A stretch of DNA of 64,000 nt from Phalacrocorax aristotelis (taxonomy: Eukaryota; Chordata; Aves; Suliformes; Phalacrocoracidae): contig NC_134284.1 in NCBI RefSeq assembly GCF_949628215.1, positions 186,001-250,000 on the forward strand, read 5' to 3'. The notes beneath the pieces are model-generated. The model was given only the letters and a program-made list of their open reading frames with translations. It had not been told where the DNA came from and searched no databases. Position 1 is the first letter of the stretch. Every line of letters starts with the position of its first letter. Position numbers and translations under genes: made by a program. This document shows, piece after piece, positions 26,401-38,400 of the stretch.

Positions 26401-29400
26401 TTCTATGACAGAATCATAGACAATTCTTCGCAATTTACACAATCATTGATACAGGCAGAAACAATTGTTTTTCTTAACCTCCTGAAACCAAATGTTAAAG
26501 TTCTGTGCTACCAAGGGGAAGAAAAACTAGTTTTGCATCCCCAGAATCCAGAGCTGCTCCAAAGAGACAGGATCATTTTTCCCCACATAGCCCAACATTG
26601 GCATCTTCCTTCAGGTGACAGTCTGAGGCAGTCTCTGTCACACTGATTCGCTTGACAATTCTTAGTAAGCAATAAATTCTATCTGTCACAGCAGCAGTTG
26701 CAAAGATTTCCTGCCAGCATTATACACCATGGAGAAGGAATGCAGCCAGTGCTGCTCGAGATCCAGAGTTTTGACTGCAATTGTTTGACAACTACTCTGA
26801 GGACTTTTACAGGTTAGCTCATTACATAGCACAATAGGGCAACATCCACCACTATGTAATCAGCTGTTATGAAGAATCACTGCAATGAACAGGGCAGATA
26901 AGTCCTACACAAGTATAGAAAGATCTTATTCTATTGTTTAACTCCAAACAGTTGAACAGCTGTTAATTATACTAGCAGTCAGTAAGCCGACTGCAAGCAT
27001 AACTACACAGCTACTTTAATAAGCCTGCACTGCTGCCAAAATGGAAAGTCCAGTCCTGTTCCTTTCCTCCTGCCTGTACCCCTGCCCTCCAGTCTCTCCG
27101 TGCCCAGGCACCCACGTAGTTGCCCAGCGGATCAGATCAAGTAAGTGAGGTGGCTAAAAACTAATGTATTCTCTTCAGTCAGATTGATCTTCTGAATCAA
27201 GCAGAGTCTATTTGAGCAATTAATTGCACAAGCTGTATTTGGATGACTGTGATGGCATATTCATGTCAAATAGGACGAGATATTCACAACGAATATTTCT
27301 TAAATTTGTTTTGGATTGGCCAGAACTAAACACGAAGAGAGGGTTCACACTTGATTTCATACGTCCATTCTGGCCTACACTGTTTAGTTTAGACAAAGTA
27401 AAATCTAGCTACTTGGAAGACAACAAAACTACCAGATGCTGGCTCAAATGAGAAAAAAATGTTTTGTTCAGTAGCTTTAAAAAAAACATATCAAAAACAC
27501 TACCGCATTTCCTGTGACAGAAGTACAGACTAGATAAGACTTTACTTACTATCCTATTTTATAGTGTGTACCTCCAATCACATGACTACAGTCATAGCCA
27601 ATTTCCTCCTGGCATTTGCTCTGATCAGAGACATAGGAAAGGGTCAAAACCTGTACAGACCAAGGATTCTCCTGGCAGTTGCTCACCTGCATCCTCTTGT
27701 CATCCTGCCTGCCACTGTTTCCTTTGAAAAGCTTTGAAAGTTGGCTGGCCATGGCTGTGGCTCCATTGACGCTTCTCCAGGAACATAAAGGTAAGACAGT
27801 CCCTGCACTGGCCTCCCACCTGTCCCACCACACTAACTCCATATGGGCAGTTCACAGCGCAGCTGCACAAATGCTAAGGATCCAACCAAAAAATATCCCC
27901 CTTCCTTTGCACATGTTTTACTTTTCCTTCAAGATCAACTCCCTAATTTCTCAGGGCCAAATTCCATCATCAGAGAAGATTATGTGGGAGAAAATGGGTA
28001 GCCAAAGGCAATAAAATACCTTTTCAGAAGACAAAACAACTTTGGTGCATTTCAAGCTACAGTCTGAACATTAAGTCACAGGCAGGAAACAAAGGCAACT
28101 GCAGGCATTTTGAGAGTATTGCAATGAAGTTGAGAAATCTTTGAACAGGACATATTTTGAAGTAAGTGAGGCTCCAGACTAGTGTGGGAGTCCAGCTGTG
28201 CACTTACAGAAAAGGACCAGAGCTTACATCTAGTCATTCCTGCAGTCTTAAGAAAACTTCTTGTTCTTTCCAAGTCTTGCCTACACATATGACAATTAAG
28301 TAGGAAAAACAAAGATAAAACTAACTTGAAGTTTTTTGGAAAGCCAGAGAAAACCCCTATGGGTGATACTGTAAAACAGACTCAAGTGACAAGTCGCCCC
28401 CCCACCCCCACACCATATGTGCTTGGACAGTTTTTTAATGTTAGCAAAGCAAGATCTCAAATTATGCTGAATTCCAGAACAGAATTCCAGCACAAACATT
28501 TCACACAGACCTTACTTTATGTTTGTAAAGCACCTATTGAAACTCTGGACTTGACTGGTCAAATTAAATCCCAGTAGCATTCAAAAAAAATTACAACTTG
28601 CTAATTGAGGCTAATTAGCAAGTCTAATTGAAGTGAATCTTTACTTACCATCTGTAGGGTGCATGTGAGAGCTGCCTATCTGGTCCACCAACAGCATGAA
28701 GACAAAGCCGAGGACAAGGGACACACCAATGTAGGCGTGCAACCGGGAATGGTCATGGCCATGCTCATGTACAACCGGGATTTCCACTACCTTCTCAGAC
28801 TCAATCACATGCTGCATCTCGCTCACCGGGTGATGCTTCCCTGCAGCAAGCAAGCAAACAGATTGAGACAGGGGACTAAACACGACATGGTCACTTTTCT
28901 CCTTCTTTGCTGTAAGTGTTTCTCATGCTTTCTTGGATAAGACACAGAAGTCCTCATCTAAGGTCAGTCTTAGACCATTTACTTAGAGAAGTACACAGTT
29001 GTCTGGTTGGCCTCTCCCCATATCTCTTCAGCGTGGAAAAGCAAACAAAGCATTAATACTTGATAAGCCAGGCTACTTTGTTTAAACACTGTATTTTAAG
29101 TATAAATTGATTGATAAAAATTGCTGAATAATTCCTTTTTTAATTGAAGTTGCCAGTTTTGTCATTATTTAAAGACACTGTCAAGCAGTTAATTCACAAT
29201 CTTCATTTAAGCAAGAAAATACAGGATGAGGAGATAAAATAGGTTCCATCCACTACAAGATCTAATGCAATCTTTAGGATGATGAACTTTGTATCTCAAA
29301 GTGTCAGTCTCTAGTTAAACAAGTTAGCATTGATACACTTCATTGATACTGACTAGAACAGTTAGGTCAGCACAGTGTCCTAGAAATGTCAGTACCATCC

Positions 29401-32400
29401 TAGAAACCCAAAGTCCAAGCCCTGGGGTTGAATGTTGTGTGGTTGTTTCCTTTCCCTACACAAGCTTCAATTCCATGCCCAACCCAAGACATTTACTTTG
29501 TCTCACTGACAAGGTGAGCTCAGAATGACTCTAAAATCTAAGGAGAAAGATGACGGCTGGACAGGTTCTTAGTTAAGTTTCCATGGTATAAAATGCTTTA
29601 TTTGGTGCACAGTTCACAAATTAAAAACATTTTCAAATATGTCTCTACCTATGATGGCTTTTAGAAAGCAGAGATACAATAACTATACCAACTTTTATAG
29701 GTTGCCTTTTGCCCAGCACGTATGGTCTTTATCACAAGCAAATACCACACACACACAAAATCCCCACCAATTTCAACAGAAATTACATCATCCTCACTCT
29801 GAATTTACACAGGCTAAAGAGAAAGGGGAATGTTTTGCATTTAACATTTCCAGTGGTCTTAGGCCTAGTGGCTCCCAAGACCCACAAGATCCTCCAGCCT
29901 TGCTCATGACCACAGGAAACTACTGCTTCTGCAATCCCATCTGACACAGAGGGCAAACAACGTCCAGATGTACATAGCTTTTTCAGTATTGGCCACCAAA
30001 GATTAGCAAGAGTTCCTTAGTATATTTATGTGAAAGAGATTTAATAAAGCTTTTTTTTTTTAGCAAAATTCTCAATATAAGCAAAGAATCACATCTAAGC
30101 CTTCTTCTGCCAACAGCATACAGAAACACACTGTTAGAAAGATACAAGAAAAGATAAGGAATAGGGAATTTTGAATTAAGTTTCCAGATAACATATAGAG
30201 CACAGTAGACATTTGACCTCTTTGTTTCAGATCTGTGCTCACCAGAATCTTATCTTCTTTCATTCTTTTTATTTCTCCTTACAGCCCCTGGCAGATACAA
30301 GACATCAGGCTAGAAAGCCCTTTGGGTGATGCAAAGGAAGCATTTAATGCTCCTCGGCATACTTGGTAAGGTGCTTTACACACAATAAGTATTACTCAGA
30401 TGTTTCCAGTGGGAGAACAGACACAGTAGACCTACTTCCACATTGATACCTCAAGCTAAGTCAGACGTCTGAGTTGCATGCTATACTCCAAGGCCCTGAA
30501 CTACCCACTGTTCACTACAAGTTGCCTCCATTCCAGAACAGGGCCAATGCTTACAACCACATTTGGCAGGTTCAATTAATATTTGTAAATCTCTAATGTT
30601 CTACTAAGAAAATGTTGTTTCTTCTATGTTTCTCTGCTAGACCCAATGACGGTATCACAGTCTCTAATTGTAATTATTTTCTTAAAGTGTCCTGTCCTTA
30701 CCCTACGCTTAGAGAACATAGTTCTCACACAAGCAACCTTCCTGTAATTACATGGGAACTCAAGACAAATTTGTCTTTTGAATAAGAAATAAAAAACAGA
30801 AAATTCCTTTGCAAAGCTCCAGTGCCCTAGAGAACATAGGCATCACAGTCCAATATAACAAAGCGGGTGAAACATTAATTTCTACTCCCTATCAAAGTAA
30901 CCCTTGGCACTATAATATAATCTATGAACAGGAAGAGGACTCTATCATGTTCAAATGCTTGCTCAGGAACTGTATTTTCTTTTAAGATCTGACTTGATCT
31001 TAAGTTCTGCACCTGAGGAGGAATAACCCCAGGGACCAGTACATGCTGGGGGCGAACGAAAAGAAAAGCAGCTTTGCAGGAAAGGACCTCAGGGTCCCTG
31101 CGGACACAAAGTTTACCATGAGCCAGCAGTGCACCCTGTGGCAAAAAAAAAAGGCTAAGAGTCCTAGGCTGCACCAGGAAGAGTGTTGCCAGCAGGTCAA
31201 GGGAGGCAACCCTTGCACTCTGCTCAGCACTGGTGAGGCCACACCTCCAGCGCTGGGTGCAGTTGTAGGCTCCCCAGTACAAGAGACACATGGATGTACT
31301 GGAGGGGCACAAAGAGGACTACAAGGCTGGAGCATCTCTCCTGTAAGGAAAGGCTGAAAGAGTTGTAAGGCTGTTCAGCCTGGAGGAGAGAAGGCTCAGA
31401 GGGATCTTATAAATGCATATAAATACCTGATGGGAGCATGTAAATATGACAGAACCTTATCAACTGTTCCTCTCTATCCCTTTTAATTCTTCCTGAAGTT
31501 TGGGATGACCTATTTGATCTTGCCTACCAGCTGAACTCTCTCTTTTCTGAAAAACACTTCTTCCAAAGTGACTTGAAACAAAAACATGCACAAATCCCTT
31601 CTTGGTTTCACTTCATATTTCTTGCTATTTCACAGGACAGCAATGCTTTGATGATAACAAAAATTCTAAAAACATCTTTTTAGTTTATTTTTTACCATGT
31701 TTAATGGTAAGAGGACTAACAGGACTAGTGCACAGCACTTAAAAGAAACTAGGATATTAACTAGATTGCTTCATTGGTCTAACAGCAAGCGATGTTTTAT
31801 CAGTATGAGAACAGACAAGGCTTTTGGCGGAGTCACTACTCAGGTTTGGAAAGCTTTTTGACTTTGGAACAGCTGATTTGTTCTACTTGAATCAAGGTAA
31901 GGATATTCAGGTCTGAATTGATTATAATAATTACATTTCAACATAGAATTTCTTTCCTGTTTCAACCTTGCACTTTTAAAGTTAACTCTAGACAATTTTT
32001 TTTTAAAGTGACAGTGCAACTTTCATGCACCTAACTTTATAAAAGAACAACATACGTTAGGGCTTTGCCAACACCTGTGGCTTAAGTGACAAAAGTAAAG
32101 CTTTTGTAATTTTGGGGAGACCATTTGGTTGGCAACTACTCTTCAGAAGTTTTAGGTGTCTGCAGCAAAAACTTGACTTACTCTAGCAAGTCATCTTCTT
32201 GCTGGAGGATTCATACATCTTCTTGGATGAGACAATCGTGCATCCATCCCACTGTACTAAATGTTGGCACCATGCCATTACTACAGACAAAAAAACATAA
32301 GAATAGGCTTGGCAGCCCTTGAAAGATATCACAAACATATCTTTGCTGAAGATTGATCCAAAAAAATTACTTTAGACCACACAAGATCATTATTATCTAT

Positions 32401-35400
32401 ATGAAAAGTTAACTTTGTTTTGTGGCTTGAAATGATCTGAAGCATAGTGAGTAACTCAGGGCTATCTTTCTGACAGTGGTTACACAGTTTCACCAGTTAA
32501 AAAAAGACTGAAGTCACCAAAGGAATTTTATTTGCTGGTAATACTCAAATCAAGGCTTCACTACAGACATACATAGGCTTATGATCAAATAATAATCTGA
32601 ATCATGATATGCTATTTGCTCGCAGCCTACAAGGTCAAATATTAGAAGTTATGTATTCTGAGACCTGTGGGAAAATACAATACTAATAGCAAATTACTTT
32701 TGCGTCAATGACAAACACTTGTTTTGATAACAAGCAACCAGTCTGAGATAAATTACACTTGGGACTGGACAAACACAGACACCCCCCTCTTTTTTTTCCA
32801 GTTATATGAATATAACTCAATGTTCCCTTAGGCACCTTTTCAGGTTTAATTACATAAATGGGTGAAGCTGCAAAAAAAAGTGTACTGAAAGCTGTTAGGT
32901 TCTCAGAATCTTAAGCTTAACTTTGACTATCCTAATTATTAGAAATATTTTTTGTAGTTAAATCTATGATACATATTAATTTTACCTCTCTGCAATAAAA
33001 AAAACTCTTTATAGACAGAGTGGCTTTAGTTACGACACTATGTGTTTGGAATGGAGTCTTAGTTCTTTTTTCAGAATGAATTCTTTTTTCATGGGTAAAC
33101 ACTTCCGATATTACTACTGCAGTAATGGGAAGTGCCTTTTTTCCTCCACATACTAAACTAAGTTATATAGCATACAGTTCTAAGCAGCTGGCTATAGATT
33201 TCATACATGAACAGCACACCCCATTTAGTGTGGGGAAAAAAGCAAACGTTCACAGCAATTGTATTTACTGCTAGCTGTATCATTATGAGTAAAATTTAGT
33301 CTACTGGGAATTAAAATTGAATGGAGAGCAAACCCACAACTACAGATCATTAGAGGCATCCTATATTAGAGCACACAAATTACAGTACAGTTTAGAAGCA
33401 TAATCAGAGGTTGTTTCACTTCTTGATAAAGGATGATTTTATATATTATCTTCTGTTTACTTTAAACCTAAGCAGACCATCATAAGTGTAGTGGAAACTA
33501 AACCAGGATAAATTAAAGCATGTTACTAAAAAGAAATTTAAAACAGTATAGAAACAAGAAAAAGGGTGGTACAAGAAGAGCAGAGTATTACAATTACCTC
33601 TCAACTAGCCACAACAGTACACCAGTCACTTGCAAAGTTCTCTGCAGCCTCAGCTTTATAGTCTTTTCTCCTGTGACCACTCAGTTGTTGCTGTTTACCT
33701 TCAGACAAACTGCTGATTCTGAGCATACTGGAAAAACCTCAGACATGCAATGGTAATGTAACAGCACAAGACCCCAAGCTAAAGCAAGATTTAAAGTGCA
33801 CTACAAACAGAGCTCTGACTATTTAAAATAATGTCATAAACTCAAATTGAGGTTTACTATGACTTTGGGGTATAAGATCTGCTCCACACTCACATCACTA
33901 CAAGACACATAACTGCTGCTAGCTTTGAGCTATTCATTAGAGGTTATGAGGTTTTAAAGACCAGCGACAGCAGACTATAACTGGATGCCTGAGCTTAGAA
34001 ACATGCGCAGATATCTACATGTAATGGACACCACCACCCAAGAAAGAAATCCTCCTACTCTGTGAACTAGCCCTATAACACCATCATTTTCAGCCAAGTA
34101 TATTAAGGTAACTGTGCTGGTTTTGGCTTAGAAGGGGTTAATTCTCTTCACTGTAGTGCCTGTGGTGATCAGGGACCTTTCCAGCTTCCCGTGCTCTGCC
34201 ACGTGGGCAAGAGGCTGGGAGGGGCGGGGCCACGGCCAGGACAGCTGACCCTGACTGGCCAATGGGATGTTCATGCCATACCATGTGACACCATGACCAG
34301 TATATTAATGGGGGCAGTTGCGGCTCGGGGAGGGGTGGCAAGCGGCTGTGTCACGCGCAGTTTGTTTTGGTGGTTCATTCCCCTGCCTCTCGTTGTGCTC
34401 CTTTCCATTGCATTTTTGTTGCTGTTTTTTATTTTTAATTATTAAACTGTTCTTATCTCAACCCATGAGCTTTACCCTTCTGATTCTCTCCCCCATCCCA
34501 CCGGTGGGGGAGTGAGCAAGTGGCTGCGTGGGGCTGAGTTGCTGGCTAAACCACAACAGTAACTTAATTCCAAGACAGTCTGCAACTTCAAAGGAGGAAA
34601 CTCTTATGAGGGCAAGTACATATAGATCTATAAAACACTTCCTGCAATTGCTTTAATGAGAAGTGATCTAAACTACAAAAAGCAACAGCAAGTAGTCCAC
34701 CGTTTCATTCTCTGCCAAAGGCATCCTTATACCTCCTTTGAAGCTCCAGTGAATGTTAAAGCTTTAACTCCCCAGAATGAGCAACGCTACACATGACCTG
34801 GCATAAAAGGCTGTGGTTCCACGAACAGTAGGGTACCTGGATCTGCAAATGACTGGATCACTCAGCAAGAGTCATCTGATCCATAGTGTGATCACTTTTC
34901 TCTCTCAAATCACCATAAACATACAATATCACACCTATGGCAGTTTTGTGATTCTATGCCAGCTTTGTGTCACACTGCTGTGAAGCCCTCTCACCAATCT
35001 TCCGTAAAAAGCCCCAGTATACTCTAGCACCACGATCTATGTTATCTCAAACAAGATCATCTGCAGACATGGGTTTGGTTCTTACCCTCCAAAATATCTT
35101 CATAAAGTGCATGTACTCCTTCTGGCACAATGACAGCCAAGGCAGTTCCACACAGCAGCCCAGCACCCAGAACAGTCACCAACTTTAATCTCTCCTGCAA
35201 GCAAGTACAAAACAAGTATCATCTTTAAGAATGAAAATGCTTTCTTTCTTCTCCATCACTCACAGAGAGACTGGGCAGGGGGAAGAGAGCAGGGGGGAGC
35301 AAATGATCCACAAAACCTCTTGCTGATTTTTATTCAGAGCCCCAGTAGGATAGTCCTACATCTCTAACAATTAACTTTCTGAAAAGTTAACATATCCAGT

Positions 35401-38400
35401 GTCCAATGCAATCAGCTGAAATAGAAAATGAAAGTTAAGTGACCTATTTGACTGCTAAAATCAGACAAGAAATGAAACACAGCATACTTGAAAACAGCAA
35501 GAATTGCTGTATTTGGCAATAATGATTATTGGGGTCTAATTCACCTTCTCAGGCCTCAAACTGCGAGGCCTGCAGAGACAAAGAAAGATTGAAAGTGCCT
35601 GAATTTTAAAGCATGTTCTCAACTCCATTTTCTTTCCATTCTGCATTTGTTTTCAAATATATCCTTCCTACTAGCAGTCATACTTAAACGCACAAGTTCC
35701 CTAAAATATCTGCTAGGTATGGCGCAGCGCAAGATAGATTGGCTGTTCTCTAAAAAAGCCAGTCCAAATAAAGGAAGATACAAGAAAGAAAACTAAATTA
35801 CCAAGACAAAAACAGAAAGATAAGAGAACCAATAATGTACACGCATCTACAAATACATCCGACAATTATGAATTATAAACAGCTTAGCCATATTTATATA
35901 ACACAGAAAAGCTTTAGGACTACCACAAGATAAAAGAAAGGTTTTAAAGGAAAAGCAGCTGGAGCTGTACTTTCACCTACAGGTTTAGGAACACAAGGAG
36001 TGAAGTTAAGCTGTTATAAGACATTCACATGATAGGCGAACTACATTTCAGTCCCTAAAAGAAACAGCCACTCCCATGCAGAAGCTTGTCCTTAAAACTG
36101 CCATACTTTAATGGCCTTCTATTTAGCAGGGTATAATTGAAGAACAGACTTTCTTTAAAAACATAAAACCATGGACAAAAAAGTAATTTAAGAGCAAGAT
36201 ACCTTTTTTTGGTACTTGAAAGACCTGATTATGTGTTCCATGTATTAAAAAAAGAAAAAGGTACCAGGTGAAGTTTTCAAATTACAGTACCACAACACTT
36301 GCAGGATGTCAGGTAGCTATAAAATATGACACAAGTGACTGAAACCCAAAAATAGGTCCAAAAACTAGAACTATAAAACCATAATTTTGAAAGGCTTGCT
36401 CAAATTAGAGTTTGAATAAGGAAACGGCACCAGTCAAACGGATAATGGTGCTAACATACATTTTAGATTTTTTTCCTTTTTAGTCTGATTAGGAGATGCA
36501 CAAATGCAGAACGGTGCTTATGGTTTTTACAATCATTTCTAAGCCTTCCAGTAACATTTTAAAAGGAATTAAAGACTGTAACATCATTTAGGGCAATATA
36601 AAATGATTTTCCACTCTCCAGGTAATTACAGACCACGGCACTCCCCCTTCTCCTCTGCAAAGTCAAGATTTAAAATAGATTTGTTGGATAAGTATTGCAA
36701 ATTTGCAATTAAGCTTTAACAAAAAATACACAAACAATGTTTTTATAGTAAAGACTAAAGAACACACAACGTTTTTAAGACCTTGCTACTATTAGTAAGT
36801 GTTATCATCATAGTCTAATTTTGGGCAAAAAGCTTAGAGAGGTATCACCCCTCCCAACCTGACTCAATTCCGTTTATCAATATAAGAACAATTTACTATT
36901 ACTTTTTACTTCCTTGAGACTATAGCACTCACAGCCTGAAGTCAAAGTCATCCACTGAAAACCCAGTTATATAAATATCTAGTAGACTCTAGAACACAGA
37001 AACTTGCAGAGGCTGTTTCTCATCTTTTCTGTAACAGCCCTTTTCATGTCGCATGCAGCAACCACGGGAGTTTAGATCCTTGTAACAACTGTGTAGCATA
37101 CATTTTGTGGCAGAACCATCATCATCTTCCATGCATAAAGAGACATCTAGGTGCTACCGAAATACTAACATTAACTGCTGAGGATCTGGAGACAGAGGTC
37201 AGTGTTTGACTAACAGGAAAACACTTGTTCTGTATCCTCATTATGTTGTCCGTTGTCCTTCAAGCACCACAGTGACATGAGTTGTTTAATCTCACCAAAA
37301 TAGGCAACACTTGCACAGAAGAAATGGGAGGCTCTGAAAAGATGCACAACTAGCTCGCTGAAAGCAAGCCAGATGTGACCAGAAGGAAACAATTAGAGCA
37401 TTACTGGGGTGAATTCAAATAGTAGTATGCAAGAGATGAAAACACCTGTGAAGTTTCCACAAACATGCACTGTACACTGGCATATATAACAGTTATTCTT
37501 GGTAAATTGTTATACAGTGGCAATCTACATGAAAAGATAATGTTCAACACCCAATGTTCAAAAAGTTGTTTTGCAAAAATATAGTATCGTGCAAGGAAAA
37601 ACAATTATTTTAACACTGCAGCACTATAATCCCTTTTACATATTTATATATATAAACACCAGGGGGAATAAGTGTCAGAAGTAATACTGTTTTATTACAA
37701 CTGCAAATATAAAACACTGCTTGCTTTTATTTGGGCATCTGTGAATTTTAAAGATCCATGAAAATAATACACACTAACAAGTTACTGTTTCAAGAGAAGT
37801 CTCCAACTCCTTTTCACTACAAAACACTTAGACACAGTGAATGTAGCAATCTAATAATTGCAGCCTACCCAGACAGGCAAAAGTCATCTAGTTTGATCCA
37901 AGGAATCAAACAATTTCAGTTACAAAACTGCTTGTGTGTCTCTTGTTAAAAGCAAGAGCAACACAGTAAATAGTGTTAAAAAAATGCATGGGAAAAATCT
38001 AATTCCTCAAACTAGCAAGCTGTTCCAGAACTCAGTATTTGGTTTAAATCTGCATGGTACTGAAACTCTTACTTGGACCTAGCAAAAACTCACACCCACC
38101 TTCAGCAGCAAGCAGTCCCAGCCCAGTCAACGCTGCCCACCTCTGTTAGACCAGCAAAAGATTCAAACTGCTGGAACTCAATTTTATTTTTCTTCATTTA
38201 GGCTACAACTTCGAAGATTGCCTCAAGAACTGGTATAGCGTTGCTTCCAGCCCAAAGTTAGCCCAACAGAGTACTGTAAATTAGGATTAAGCTGAAAGGG
38301 TACATCTGCATACAGAAACAAAGTGAAGCCCTGTTCAGTCTGTAACTTCTTACCACCAACGTTTAGTCATACTTGGCTTTGCTGGAGTTTTATACTTTCA

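Larger units (their letters stand above)
28841..35085 (-). other. SLC39A9 intron 2
   Basis: A 6.2-kb intron, the largest in the gene. It holds a CR1 fragment (31004-31442) and solo LTR copy 3 (34113-34558), both in the plus orientation and so antisense to the gene. The remainder is AT-rich, without recognised features. Confidence 0.85.

Noticed and set aside
30875-31357. Open frames of up to 145 codons on both strands in SLC39A9 intron 2
   Set aside because: They coincide with a CR1 fragment and are shadows of it.
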